Below, one piece after another: positions 19,960-32,399 of a stretch of DNA of 64,000 bases (position 1 is its first letter; each line of letters starts with the position of its first letter). Under the pieces are notes generated by a model. The model saw nothing but the letters and a program-made list of their open reading frames with translations, had not been told where the DNA came from and made no database searches. The translations under genes and the position numbers were made by a program. The stretch is from Azolla caroliniana (lineage: Eukaryota; Polypodiophyta): assembly GCA_043228905.1 (NCBI GenBank), contig JBHGNT010000002.1, positions 12,896,001 to 12,960,000 on the forward strand, in the 5' to 3' direction.

Positions 19960-20445
19960 TGTTGGGATTTCGGTCCCTCCGGATGGGATGTCCGGAGATG
20001 AATGACGGCAAGCCCGGTACCCGGATACGGATCCGGATGATGAAGTACCCGGGATGCGGATCCGGATGATGAAGACCCCGACTACGGAGTCGGATGAAGA
20101 GTGCCCGGATACGGATCCGGATGATGAAGTACCCGGATGCGGATCCGGATGATGAAGACCCCGACTACGGAGTCGGATGAAGAGTGCCCGGATACGGATC
20201 CGGATGATGAAGTACCCGGATGCGGATCCGGATGATGAAGACCCCGACTACGGAGTCGGATGAAGAGTACCCGGATACGGATCCGGATGCGGGGACATAT
20301 TTGTAAATATGTTTGCCAAGAGCCCTTGAGGCTATATGTGTAAATAGTCCGAAAGTCATATGTGTATAAATATGACTTAGGGCAAACAGTTTTACTGTTG
20401 TTGCTCATTTTCTGTTTTCACTGAGAGAGAGTGAAGTGAGCAGCC

Positions 20446-20476
<31 letters not shown>

Positions 20477-20748
20477 GAAGAGGTCGTTGCCTCTGTGTAA
20501 TACCGCCCCCTGTGGCGAAGACAGTGAGCTCAAGGTTGTTGCCTTGTAGCTTCACCATTGTATATCTCTGTGCATAGTTTTGGTTTGGAGTCGTGCACTC
20601 CCGTGGTTTTTCCCGTTTAGGGTTTTCCACGTTATACCCTGTGTATTCGTCTCTCTCTGTGTCTTTTTCCCATTTTCTGCTGCATTGATTCGCGACTACT
20701 CGGTTGTGGCCGAGCGGTGAAGGTTAATCGGAGCATCGATTCTTTACA
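19960..20748 (+). repeat. 3' LTR of copia F
   Basis: This is a 789-bp direct repeat of 15057-15845 with no difference that I could see by eye. It includes the tandem array, the TATA box and the GA tract. It is followed by the target duplication AATAG. Confidence 0.97.
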
Positions 20749-21288
20749 AATAGCGCGGAATATTGCTTGGCCACAACCGAGTCTTGAATCACTTCGATTA
20801 GAATGAAATACAGAAATGGGAATAGAGATGAATACAAAGGAGAGTACATAGGATATTTATGTGGAAAACTCTGAATGGGAAAAACCACAGGAGCCATAGA
20901 CTGCAACTATCACTATATGAGAATATTACAAATAGAGGCTTGGAGGCAACTACCTCGAGCACTGTATCTTCGCCAGGCAGCGGTTACAACAGAGTATCGC
21001 TCTGTATCTCGTCTCTCGCTCTCTCTCTATACAACAATTATGCACATGCCACAATATGACATCTATCCACCCCATAAAGTGATTGCCCTAAGTCATATTT
21101 ACACTTATATGAACTTAAGGCTATTTACAAATATAGCCTCAATAGGCTTACTCAACACATTTACAAGTATGTCTTCTCTTCTGGTTCTCACCGAGTCCAT
21201 CCGATCCGGTTTTCGAATCTCTTCCGGTTCTCACCGGGGCCCTCTTATTCATAACCGGATCCCATCCGGAGGGACCAAGTTCCCAACA
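20749..21288 (-). repeat. 5' LTR of copia A (main part)
   Basis: On the minus strand it begins TGTTGGGAACTTGG at 21288 and runs to 20749. It then resumes across element F as CTATTCTCTACA (15056-15045), followed by ATC and the PBS TGGTATCAGAGC (15042-15031). Short microsatellite-like CTCTCT and related motifs match those of the LTRs of copia C and F. Copia F inserted 7 bp before this LTR's end. Confidence 0.85.
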
Positions 21289-24200
21289 TGTTGCTTGCTT
21301 TTTGAATGGTATTCCTAATGGGGATTACCATTGGATTGTCCATGACAAGGACCCCACAAATTTTGAGGAAGCCGTCAACATTGTACTTCGGTACCATAGG
21401 ACTTTCAAGAAAGTCCACAATAAACCTAAGTTCGCCAAAACTCCGAATGTCAAGGTCATTGGGAAACGTAAGAAATCCAATGACACTCTTTGACACTCTT
21501 TGATTCCGATAGTTCACACAATTTTCTTAATGATCACTTTGTGTAGCAAATAGAACTCCACATAAATGCAAGTGATCATATCTATGAAGTTCACATGGCA
21601 AATGGAAGCGTTCAATACATCAGTGGCATTGTTTGTCAACTGCCAATTCAAATAGATACCTATTTGGAAAAGCTAGACTTTCGTGTTATGAAACTACAAT
21701 CTACAAATGTCATTTTAGGATACCCTTGGTTTTTTTAATAAAAACCCTTCTTTGTCCATTGATTCGGTTAATCACTCAATCACATTTGAACTTAATAATT
21801 GTAAACATTTTATTCAATGTTCCAAACTTCCTTCTCGTTCACTTGTGTCTTCTAAATCTTTAAGTGAGTATTCTAGTTCATTAATTTATTCGTGTGTAAT
21901 TGATCCTGCGCTTCAATTTTATTATTTTAATATTGACGTCACACAATTACCACATTATGAACAACAATTACTCGACTCTATTGTAGAATATTTTCAAGAC
22001 ATGTTTCCTAATGAATTGCCACTTACTTTACCACCAAAACGTAATGTGGACCATCAAATTGAACTCATCCCCAATGTTGCTCCTGTGAGCATTCCACCTT
22101 ACTTACTTAGTCAATTAGAAGAGGATGAGATCGCTAAACAACTTAAGGAATACTTGAGTATGGGCCACATTAGGTATAGTAAATCACCTTGCGGTGCGCC
22201 AGTTCTATTAGAAAAGAAGAAGGAAGGTTCATGGCTTATGTGTATCAATTATCCCCGTTTAAATAAAATGACAATTAAAAATGCATATCCGTTAGCTCGT
22301 GCCGATGATTTGATTGATCGTTTGCATGGGGATCGATATTTTACGAAAATTAACTTACGAATAGGTTATCTTCAAATTCACATTGCCAAGGATGATATTC
22401 CTAAAGCCGCTTTTCGTACGCGTTATGGCCATTATGAGTTTTTAGTCATGCCTTTCGGGTTGACCAATGCTCTAGCCACATTCCAACAAGCGATGAATGA
22501 CGTTTTCCGAGATCAACTCAATGATTTTGTTGTCGTCTTCTTGGATGATATTTTGATATATAGTCGTACCTTGTAAGATCATGTACCAAAAATTTTGTAC
22601 CTAGGTAATTCTTAGGGTTTGTTGGATTTTTACGAAAATCAATTCGTAACTATTCCAAGTTGACTACGCCATTAACTAACCTTGTCATCCACATAAGTTT
22701 GTCAAACCAATTTCATGGAATGAACAACTTGACAATCATTTGAGACACTCAAAGAGCATGTGTGTCAGGTTCCCACTCTTCTATTACCTAACCCTTCTAA
22801 GCCTTTCTCAATCAAAACCAATGCTAATGATTATGCTATTGGTGTTGTTCTTTATCAAGGTGGTCACCCTATTGCTTTTGAAAGTAAGAAGCTTGATGCT
22901 GCTCAATCTCCGTATTCGGTTCAAGAGAAAGAGTTGTTTGCGGTAATATATGCACTTAAAACATGGAGGCACTACCTCTATGGAAATAAATTTGTGGTTA
23001 CAACATACCATCAATCATTAAAGTATTTTTGTGGCCAACTAGATCTTGTTATTCATAAAGGACATTGGGTTGACCTTACCTAAGATTTTGATTTTTCCAT
23101 ACGGTATCCCAAGGATTCTATGAACACTGTTGCGGATGCTCTTAGTCGCATTAAAGAAGTTAACATGCTTAGCTTCACGGAAATAAAATCTAATCTTTTA
23201 CATCACCTTCGAGGGAAATACCTTGATGATAGTTATTTTTTGAAATACTGGACGAAAGCCGAATCTGGTTTATATGCCGATAATAGCACCCTACCCTGGA
23301 AGGCGACCTTTCACATTACAAATGGTTTCCTCTACCGTAGTGGAAAGTTCTGTGTTCCAGATTTACCAAACATAAAATAGAAAATTCTTCATGAATGTCA
23401 TGATGCACCATTTGCTAGTCATCCTGGAATACAACGCACACTCGTTCTCATCTCAAGTACTTTTTTCTGGCCTAAGATGCGCTCTGATATGCATAAATAC
23501 GTAACTCAATTCTTACAATGTCAAATTAATAAGTCGGAACGACTTAAAGCCGCGGGTCTTTTACATCCCTTATATATTCCCAACAACAAACGGGAAAGTA
23601 TCTCGATGGATTTTATTGTTATTTTACCTCGTACACAGAGGGGTCATGATGTCATTTGGGTTGTCGTTGACAGACTAACAAAATTGGCTAGATTTATTCC
23701 TACCAAAAACACGGTAACCGCTCAACAATTGGCTTATCAATTTGTTGATGAGTTATTTCCCTTTTATGGATTACCGATGGATATTATTAGTGATCGAGAT
23801 TCCAAGTTTACTAGTGACTTTTGGACTCAGGTCTTTAAGAAACTAGAAACTATGTTGAGCATGAGTTTCGTAGATCATCCTCCGTCTGATGGACAAACTG
23901 AATGAGTTAATCAAATTATTGAGGACATGCTTCGAGCTTATGTAACAAAAACCCCTTCTAAGTGGGAGCAATACCTTCCTATCTTAGAATTTGCCTATAA
24001 TAGCTCTAAACATACATCCACTAGATATAGTCCTTTTATGTTGATGTATGGTTTTCAGCCACGTGCCCCAGTAGATGCATTAGATAGTACACGCAATTTT
24101 CTACAAGACATGAACCAAATGTTGCATATTGGCAAAGAGAATGTCAAGACGGCTCAAGATCGTGCTCGATTTTATGCCGATCAGGATAGACGTCCTCATG

Positions 24201-24656
24201 CATTTACTATTGGTCAAAAAAATAATTTGCGTGTCCCAACTGACTCTACGTCATTGTCTACGGGCAAGTACGCTAAGTTAGCCCCACGATATTGTGGCCC
24301 ATTTGAAATCCTTAAGCAGGTTGGGTCATCTCTGCTTATCACCTTGCCTTACTTTGTAATGTTGATATTCATCCTATTTTTCACGTCAGTCGTCTAAAAC
24401 CATTTTTAGGCTCTGGTGATAACACCATCACAATCCAAGATCTTGTAACATTAGAGGATTTTTCTTACAAACCTTATGTTCCTGAACAAATTCTTGATTC
24501 TCGTACTAAACATTTACGTTCTAAAGAGATTCTTCTATTCAAGATCAAATGGATGGATAAACCTATTCATGATGCCACATGGGAACGCGAGCATACTCTT
24601 AAGGCACAATTTCCTCACTTTATATTGCAAGAGTGCAATTTTTTGAAGTAGGGGAG
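21289..24656 (+). pseudogene. Chromovirus D gag-pol relic
   Basis: Recognisable segments are gag [19 protein letters not shown] (21295-21360), the protease end NVILGYPWF (about 21700-21735), RT to [10 protein letters not shown] (21990-22576), RNase H from IKTNANDYAIGVVLYQGG (22810) and integrase (23380-24390). Integrase keeps SMDFIVILPR, SDRDSKFTSDFW and HPPSDGQTE. A chromodomain-like tail, FKIKWMDKPIHDATWERE, lies at about 24540-24593. About 200 bp is missing or scrambled after 22576, and stops occur at 21545, 23080, 23380 and 23905. The copy cannot be translated as one protein. Confidence 0.87.
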
Positions 24657-24658
24657 TA

Positions 24659-25123
24659 TGTTATGTACACAAAACGTTGTTGAGGGTAGGTCACTAATAT
24701 TTACATTAGTGAAGGGTATGTTCACTAATGTTTCAAAGGTGACTAATGATTGGATAAAAGGAGTGATAGGTGCATGCAGTATCATGATTTGGACAACCAA
24801 TGAATGGAGAGACTTTTAGAAACGCATATCTATTCAAGGGGCCTACGAAAAGGTATAAATATGAGGCTTAGCTACCCTCATAAGGAGATTATGTCGGAAG
24901 GTTGTTGTCTTAGACACCAGTGCTGCGGGCTAGGCTTTACTCTCGATGATCGTGTTTATCTTTGCCAAGGTATTAGTCATCCTAATATCCGACGGTATGG
25001 GATGTCAGTGGTAGGTTGGCTATGTCTAGATCATAGCTCGGGGGTGGAACGGGTTCTTCTATCCATTCTATTTTCCTTCTTTTACTTTACTTTAGTCTAT
25101 TGATTAGTAATAGACTCTTAACA
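24659..25123 (+). repeat. 3' LTR of chromovirus D
   Basis: The LTR runs from TGTTATGTACAC to CTCTTAACA, 465 bp, the same length as the LTRs of element G. Sequence similarity to G is weak but visible around CTCGGGGGTGG and the final TACTTTAGT region. TATAAATATGAGGC near 24854 is a likely TATA box. Confidence 0.8.
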
Positions 25124-28100
25124 CTTCCTGGATACTGCTAAGGTTATCGCAGTAGATCATTGTCGGATTGAGCATGTCGAACTACAAATCTTTTAGGAGC
25201 CTCTTGAGCCATATGTCTTTGCATGTCACGATAGCCGCTCCTCGGTACTCGGCATTGGTGCTCGACAGTGCTGCTGTCGGCTGCTTCTTACTACTCCAGG
25301 CGACGGCGGTGCTTCCAAGTGATAACACATATCCGGATGTAGACCTACAGTTGCCGGCATTTCCCGTCTAATCGACATCTATGTAGCCGACAAGTTGTCC
25401 GACTACATCGGTCTGATACAGTAACCCCCTGTCCATCGTGCCACAAACGTACATGAGTATTCAGTGCACACACTGAAGGTGCTCCATGGTTGGATGCGCC
25501 ATAAATTGACTATTAGTTAGACCGGATAATTGAGGTCTAGCTGGGCTTCCGACTATTTGTCGAAACCTTTTCGGGTCACATTCCAGAGTTGAGGCGGAGC
25601 TTCACATTCCCACCCAGAGGAGTCGAAACGGACTTGTATTCCGTCATACCGAATTTGAAGAGCATACTCAACACATAGTGGCGTTGACTAATCAGTATGC
25701 TTTCCGAGCTGTAGATCACTTCGAACCCGAGGAAGTAATGATGGTCCCCAAGATCCTTCATGTCAAACGATGTCATGAGTTCGGACTTGACGTGATCGAT
25801 TTCGTCTAGGTCGGCTCCGGTGATGACTAAATCATCAACATAAATCAAAATATTTACCGGCCTGTTCCGAGTTCACCAGATGAACAATGAAGAATCGGAC
25901 TTTGACGTGGCAGATCCCATCCGAGTCAATCACTGCGTGATCTTCACGTTCTAGGCACACGGGGCGTGCTTTAGTTCATAAAGGGACTTCTTTAGTCGAC
26001 AAATGGCCGACGTGTTCATTCTGAACAGAAATCCGGGGGATTGAACCATGTATACTTGTTCCTCAATATCACCTTGCAGGAATGCATTTTTCACATCCAT
26101 TTGATGTAGATATCACCCCTTCGCCACTACCATATGCAAGCAAGACATGGATGGTCGTCATCTTTGTGATCGACGTGAATGTCTCATCGTAGTCGATGTT
26201 GTGCTGCTTCGTGTAGCCCTTTGCCACTAATCGGGCCTTGTACCGATTAAAGGAGCCATCAGTGTTGTATTTGACTTTCTATACCCATGGGCAACCGATC
26301 GGCCTCACTCCTTTTGGTATGTCCACCAAGTCCCACGTCTCATTCTCCATGAGCACGTGCATCTCTTCCTCCATGGCCTTTTGGCCAATTCGGATCCTTA
26401 GCCACTTCGGCGTAGCTCTCCGGCTCACACATGACTGCTACCTTCGCCATGTAGGCATAATGATGCACCATATACTCATTATATCCATATTGAACTACGA
26501 GGTGCTTCTGGACGGTAGATCAACACAATTTCTACTCTGCCGATTTGATGGCCCTCTTGGCAGACTCCAACCTCTTCTCTGGAGCTCCGTCTTCTTGCAA
26601 ACCGGAGTCGGATTCACTCCGATCCGACTCTTCCCTGCCGGTGTCATATTCTGGCATCTTCTTCTTCCCTTTATCTTTGCACGTGAACCATATCATTGGT
26701 TCCTTGTGTGGGGAGAGCACGGCCAAGTCTTTGCTAATCGTCGGCTCATCATCTGGTTGACTACTCCAGCTCAACTAGATCGGATTCGGTCCACTGATCT
26801 AGAGAGAAGTCGGAATATCCGGTTTCGATTCTGCTATGCTTCCTTCTATTCCAGAATCAGTTGCATCATCTACAACAATCGTCTTGGGTTCGGGTGATGC
26901 GAGGTACCAAAATGTTGATTCGTCGAAGACGACATCACGGCTAACTCGGACTTTCTTCGAACGGGGGTTGTAGCACTAATACACCTTTTGCTCGTCAGAT
27001 TTTGCATCCAGTTTCTTCTGCTTTTCATGCGGCACATGCACATACACAATGTTGCCGAATACCTGAAGGTGTGCCAAATTCGGCTTCTGCTTGAAATACA
27101 GTTCGTGCGGCGACACCTTTGTCCCTAAGGCAGACATCCAATTCTGTATGTAGACGGTTGTTCGAATTGCTTCAGACCAATAAATCCAGGGCATAAATTT
27201 CTCTTCTAGCATCGCCCTTGCCTCTTCTACCAACGTTTGATTCCATTGTTCGGCCACGTCGTTACGCTCCAACGTGTATCTACAGGAGAACTCTCGTCGG
27301 ATTCCATTCGTCTATAGATAACTCTTGAACTGGCTAGAAAAGTACTCTTTTCCACCATCTAATCTCAAACTCTTGATCTTCCTTCCAGTTTCTCGTTCTA
27401 CATGATTCTTTACGTCCCGAAATCAAGAGAAGACCCTCTTCTTCTCGATCAAATAGATCCAATTTTGTTGATTGAAATACCGACTCCCACTGATGCTTAC
27501 ATTTTTTGCCGTTCCCCACACATCCGAATGGATGAGATCGAGCTGATTCCGGCTCCAATTCTTCTCATTGGGAAATGGAAGCCTATGCTGCTTCCCGAGT
27601 TAGCAAGCTTCACATATTTTGCCTTTCTAGACATGGAACTTCGGTAGTTCGAAAAATACGTGTTCCGACTACAACTCCTGAATCGAGAAGTTGATATGGA
27701 TGATGAGCTTATGCTACAGGTTGATGTCTGACTCAACCTTTTGCCTTTTTGGGAACATAGCGGTGCCAACATCATTAGTTTCGAGGATGAACATTCTTCC
27801 ATCCTGGCGCCATTGTGCAATTGCTCAGAGGGACTTGCATACCTTGATCTACGATCTAACCGACCAACAGCAAGTTCTTGGTGATTGTTGGTACATGCAG
27901 GACATTCCTTATGATTCCCTTCTGACCGACATGGCTCAGAGAAACCTCTCCGACGTGCGCGATGGGATATGGGGTGTCGTCCCCAGTTTCGACTACCCTC
28001 GAATTCTCTAGCTTCTCGAAAAAGGAGAACCACTCTTTGTGGTTCATCATGTGGTTTGAAGATCCAGAGTCCACATACCAAACTTCTTCCCATTTCGAGT

Positions 28101-28249
28101 CGGATACTCCCATCCGGTTGGCCTTATGCTTCATTACGAGGGCCTGTCCCGACCCGGCTCTCTCTGAGCCTCCAGCGAAGTGCGATCAATGACGCATGTC
28201 CATATCTTTCCGGCTCGATCAGACTTTGTCCGAATCAGCACTCGATTTC
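25124..28249 (-). pseudogene. Copia B pol relic: protease, integrase, RT, RNase H
   Basis: This is a different Copia lineage from A, C and F. On the minus strand, protease (YVDSGSSNHMMNHKEW) lies at about 28080-28030. Integrase lies at 27860-26980, with ERNDVAEQWNQTL near 27265. RT has MIYVDDLVITGADLDEI at 25848, and RNase H has the SSTNAEYRGAA region near 25240. Stops and frameshifts separate all parts. The left end is cut at 25123/25124 by chromovirus D in RNase H. At 28249 the protein breaks inside the segment after the zinc knuckle and resumes at 62727, with copia C between. Confidence 0.85.
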
Positions 28250-28756
28250 TGTGTGGAATAGTGGTCGGCCTCAACTGAGTCTTAAACACTCAATGGAAGA
28301 AAGCAGGAAATATAAATGAGATCAATGCACTTACCCAATATGAGAAGACATTAGATGTTTACATGGAAAATCCTAATAGGGAAAAACAACGGGAGCCCAC
28401 AGATTCCAATTATCACTATGAGAAGAGGATACCAAGCGAGACTCGGAGGCAACGACCTCAACCTCTATGTCTTCGCCAACTAGCGGTTACAACAGAAAAG
28501 CTTTTTGTATCTCTCTCTCTCTCTATCTATCTTTTTACAACAGTAATAATAACATCTCGGATGACCACACCATAAGTGGTTTCCCTAAGTCATATTTATA
28601 CTTATATGACTGTAGGACTATTTACAAATATGGCCAGGACAGGCCCTCTAGAAACATATTTACAAATATGTCCCTAGATCCGGTTCACATTGGATCCGTC
28701 CTATCCGGCTCCTCTAGCTCTATCCGGATCACATCCGGAGGGACCAAATCCCCAAC
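28250..28756 (-). repeat. 3' LTR of copia C
   Basis: This 507-bp LTR matches 55152-55272 joined to 62329-62726 along most of its length. Shared landmarks are CTCAACTGAGTCTTAAACAC, the GGGAAAAAC..GGGAGCCCACAG block and ATCCGGAGGGA. The minus strand just before it reads GCAGGGGGAGTT, a good polypurine tract. Confidence 0.85.
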
Positions 28757-29796
28757 AAACTCCCCCTGCACTCCGGCATGGGATGCTTTGTCAGTCCGAT
28801 CCATCTCCTACACACGTCCAACTTGTCCACTAATAGCACCTTGGTCAACATGTCCGACCCATTCTCCTCCATGTGGATCTTCAACAGCGCAAAGTCTTGA
28901 TCTTCTATTCTCTCCCGGAGCCAATGGTATCTACGCTAGATGTGCTTCGTCCTGGAGTGGTACGTCACGTTCTTTGCAAGGTGGATAGCACTTTGACTAT
29001 CGCAGTAGAGCTAGAATTTCTCCTGCCGGATCGTTAGCTCTTTGATGAAGTCCTTCATCCAGATTACTTCTTTACCGGCTTCCACAGCCGCTATGTACTC
29101 CGCTTCCATTGTAGATAGTGCAACGAACTTCTACAGCCTCAACTACCATCATACGTCTCCCCCTGCATATGTCATAACATATCCGGAAGTTGATTGGCTG
29201 GTATCTGCATCAACCGACATATCTGAATACGTGAATCCTTCAACCTGGGGTTTTCCAGAGCCGAATTGGAGGCACATACTCGAGGTGCCTTTCAAGTACT
29301 AGATTATCCACTTAACCGCGGTCCAATGTTCTCTTCCCGGATTGCTTATGAACCGGCTGACCACTCCGACACCATATCCGATATCCAACCGAGTACACAC
29401 CATTGCATAAATCAAGCTTCCGATGGCAGAGGCGTATGGTATCTTCATCATTTTCGACTTCTCTGCCTTCGTCTTTGGACATTGCTTTCCAGACAGCTTG
29501 CCATTTGTTGGACGTGTCAATCCAACCAACTTTGCATCTATCATGAGGAACCGTTGGAGCACCTTCGCCACGTACTTCTCCTATGACAACCACAATAGCT
29601 TCTTCGTCTGGTCCCGGACTACCTGCATCTCCAATATCTGTCGTGTCGAACCCAAATCTATCATTGAGAAGGTCTGGTTCAAGGCCTTCTTCAGATTCTC
29701 GATTTTGGTTCGGTCTAGTCCGACAATACGCATATCATCCCCATGTAGTAAGAGTATCAAGATGTCTCCTCCCTCGAAATTCTTCACAAATACGGA
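28757..29796 (-). pseudogene. Copia C RT end and RNase H relic
   Basis: On the minus strand, from 29796, the protein reads SVFVKNFEGGDILILLLHGDD (the catalytic YVDD changed to HGDD). It continues through RT (LGSTRQILEMQVV, PYASAIGSLIYAMVCTR) into RNase H (AEYIAAVEAG, about 29105) and KHPMPE near 28800. Frames change near 29580 and 29300, and stops are present. It is closely related to copia F. The RT 5' half, integrase and protease are absent. Confidence 0.83.
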
Positions 29797-30104
29797 TGAG
29801 TAGTACCCGGCAAGAGCCGGATGGTGAAGACCCTGTGAGAACCGGATGAAGAGTACCCGACTACGGAAGACCCGGTGAGAACCGGATGACAAGTGCCTGG
29901 CAGGAGCTGGATAATGCAGGCCCAGTGAGGAGTGCTCACCGGATGAAGGGACATATTCATAAATATGTTTCCTGAGAGTCCATCGGGGCTATATTTGTAA
30001 ATAGCCGAAAATTCATATTAGTATAAATATGACTTAGGGCAAACTCTTCTATTGTTGGTTGTTGTCATTCTTGTTGGCACAAGACTAGAGAGCGCGTAAT
30101 AGTG

Positions 30105-30148
<44 letters not shown>

Positions 30149-30424
30149 GAGGTTGTTGCCTCTGTTGTAACCGCCGCCTGTGGCGAAGATCGTGAGCACG
30201 AGGTCGTTGCCTCCGTGAGCTCACTGTTGTAATCATTGTGATATAGTGATAGTTTGGAGTCGGTGGACTCCCGTGGTTTTTCCCTCTCAGGGTTTTCCAC
30301 GTTAAACATCTTGTGTACTCTTCTCTCACTTTTTGTGTCGTGCGTTCATTACCCGTTTTTTGTGTTTGATCTTAGACTCGGTTGTGGCCGAGCGTTGTTC
30401 ATCGGGAGCGTGTAGTTCCTGTCA
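29797..30424 (+). repeat. Partial LTR related to the copia F LTR
   Basis: This plus-strand block resembles the second part of the F LTR: GTATAAATATGACTTAGGGC near 30021, a GA tract (30110-30143), the GTGGTTTTTCCC block near 30270 and CTCGGTTGTGGCCGAGCG near 30377. The TGTTGGG start is missing, as is all internal retroelement sequence. Its left edge interrupts the RT of copia C, and its right edge interrupts the RT of the LINE. It also has GAACCGGATGAAGAGTACCC repeats in the U3 position, a divergent version of the F array. Confidence 0.75.
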
Positions 30425-31716
30425 AACAATGCACTTACAGGACAACCTCATTGTACTGGTTTGGCTAAGCTCCATGAATCTATCAATTCACCCTCAATAA
30501 TGCATGCAGATGTGCTAGACCCATAAAGCCAATAGATTACTTGAGACATTTTCGGACCAAATCCTAGTTTGACCATTGTGGCGGCCACAAAATCCCATTG
30601 GATGTTGTCAAAGGCCTTTTCAATGTCAATTTGCATGAGCAATACATCTTGTTTGGTGTATTTGGCATACTCCATTCCAATATAAGCATTAGCAATATTA
30701 TCTGTAATTTGCCTTCAAGGAATGAACCCATACTGATTTACGCGTATGCATCCCAACCAAGTGTCCTTAATACGATTAGCAATTATCTTTGCAACAAGTT
30801 TGTATATCAATGGCATGAGAGTGATTGATCGCCAATCCGAAAAAGATTCACACAGTTTCTTTTTGGGTATTAATTTGACCAAACCTTCTTTCCATGAGAT
30901 CAGTATATCCCATTGTTGCCAAGCATTATTTGCCATAGATAGGATTAAATCCTTAAGAACATCCCAAAATTCTGTAATGAACTCTAATGTAATACCATCC
31001 CAACCAGGTGCTTTGCCTTTCCCAAGGCCCTTTTGAGCCTCCAAGAGCTCCTCAATTGTGAATGCTGCATCCAAAGAAATGGCTTTATCAACCCAAATAG
31101 TGGGTTGAACTAGTGACAAGAATGTATCTCTAGCTTGTTTAACTGCATCTGTAACAACGACATTGTTCTCAAAGATGTGCGAGAAGTGAGTTACACATTC
31201 CTTGGCTAGTTCAAGTCGGTTTGTAGTCCACAAACCATCACTAGTTTTGATGAATTTAATGGATTCCCTTTGGCCTATTAGATGCAACCTTTTGAAGAAG
31301 GATTTAGAAGAGCATCCTTTTTCTTTCAATGGAATTTGTCTTGACCTAACTTGCCATTTTTCCAATTTATTTTTGTCATGTAGCAGCATCAATGTGTGTT
31401 TGGCCATACACAATGCATCCTCTTGATGTAAAGTCAAAGATATTCTATGTGCTAACTCTGTTGGGGCTTGACAAGTAAATTTGGCTTGTTGAGTGTAATC
31501 TCTTTGTCTTGAGACATACCACCTCCCATACTCTTCTATTATTGTTTGTAATCTATGTACAAAATGTACCCATGCTATATCAACATCTATGTTGACTTCT
31601 ACATAAAGAGGAGGTATTATGTCATAGACCATCCTCTTGAAGAGTTCATGCTTGAGGTAGTTGTTGTTAATGAGCATAAGTCTCTTCCTTTGGAGATGCA
31701 CTTCATACAGGAGCAT
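30425..31716 (-). pseudogene. LINE reverse transcriptase relic
   Basis: On the minus strand the region from 31716 down reads as a non-LTR RT: KGKAPGWDGITLEF near 31010, WKEGLVKLIPKK near 30870, FSDWRSITLMPLIYKLVAKI near 30810 and IDIEKAFDNIQWDF near 30620. After one frameshift near 30715 it ends at GCPVSAL near 30430. The catalytic YADD segment that should follow is missing, because another LTR abuts here. The 5' part of the same LINE, endonuclease and ORF1, probably lies at 53322-54837. Confidence 0.85.
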
Positions 31717-32034
31717 GATTTAACAACTACAAAGCATGCATTGTACATGTGAAATTTTCATACTGACTAGCATGCAACAAATACCATCTATCAAGCCTTG
31801 CATAGTGTGAAGTCGATTTTTGCTCATAGGAAAAGACCGTGACAAATACATTGGATGAGAAGGTATAGAAGAATAAAGCACAATATGAAAGGTCCAAGAG
31901 TTAAAAGATAAATGAAATTGAAGAGAAATAAAGTTAGAGGCATTTTTCAAAAGTAGAAAAAGAAAAAGAAGAAAAACGAAGGAAATTAAGCAGAAAAAGC
32001 AAGATAGAGAAAAAAGCTCATATCTTCTTCATCT
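31717..32034. other. Spacer between LINE RT and transposon T; no gene seen
   Basis: This AT-rich sequence is probably decayed LINE DNA between endonuclease and RT. No domain can be recognised. It ends with ATCT (32031-32034), the putative target duplication of transposon T. Confidence 0.35.
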
Positions 32035-32084
32035 GGGTTAAAGCACACTGCGGTGTACCAAAAAAGTATTGTTTTTGGCCAAAA
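32035..32084 (+). repeat. Left terminal inverted repeat of transposon T
   Basis: This starts GGGTTAAAGCACACTG and ends near TTTTTGGCCAAAA. It pairs with 52850-52891. AGTACTAAAAT follows at 32111, mirrored inside the right end at about 52842-52852. Confidence 0.65.
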
Positions 32085-32399
32085 AAAACATGTCTACTTT
32101 TTATATTGTTAGTACTAAAATTTAATAAATAATAATAATTTCGGCAAAATTAAAATTCAAGAGTGACGTGGGAGTAGTACAAAGTACAATAATAACAGAA
32201 AATAGGGGGAAAGTAATATGAGAGGATTTTACCATTTTGGGGGGTCTTGCCCCCTTCACATTAAATATTTTTCACTTTTTCAAGTTTTTACCTTTTTCAA
32301 AATTTCACCTTTTTCATTTTTGATGCTTTTTCTTCTCATCATTCTTCTTCCAACCAAGCCTTCTCCTTACTTAGATGTAAACCTTATTTCTGAATTATT

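Larger units (their letters stand above)
15057..20748 (+). mobile_element. Copia F, complete and apparently intact LTR retrotransposon
   Basis: This is a 5692-bp element with two 789-bp LTRs in which I saw no difference. It has TG..CA termini and the 5-bp target duplication AATAG on both sides (15052-15056 and 20749-20753). It also has an initiator-Met PBS, a polypurine tract and one uninterrupted gag-pol frame. It landed a few bases from the end of the 5' LTR of copia A, a relative of the same family. The identical LTRs and intact frame indicate a recent insertion that may still be able to move. Confidence 0.97.
4816..21288 (-). mobile_element. Copia A, old deletion-bearing element split by E and F
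   Basis: Three blocks belong to one minus-strand Ty1/copia element: 13192-15056 (5' LTR tip, PBS, gag, protease, integrase), 4816-5537 (rest of integrase, end of RNase H) and 20749-21288 (5' LTR). Integrase reading breaks at 13195 and resumes at 5533 across element E. The 5' LTR breaks at 15052-15056 and resumes at 20749-20753 across element F. The proteins are closely similar to the intact element F, so A belongs to the same family. The 3' end is missing: sequence stops at 4816 within the region after RNase H, and no 3' LTR is present. The right edge at 21288/21289 abuts gag sequence of chromovirus D, which A entered. Confidence 0.85.
21289..25123 (+). mobile_element. Chromovirus D, decayed and 5'-truncated
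   Basis: This plus-strand Ty3 chromovirus relic is of the same family as element G at 55273-62323. It begins in mid-gag where copia A was inserted. It has gag, protease, RT, RNase H, integrase and chromodomain relics, the polypurine tract GAAGTAGGGGAGTA and a 465-bp 3' LTR. The 5' LTR and first part of gag are not in the window. Its right edge abuts RNase H sequence of copia B, so D was inserted in B. Confidence 0.87.
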
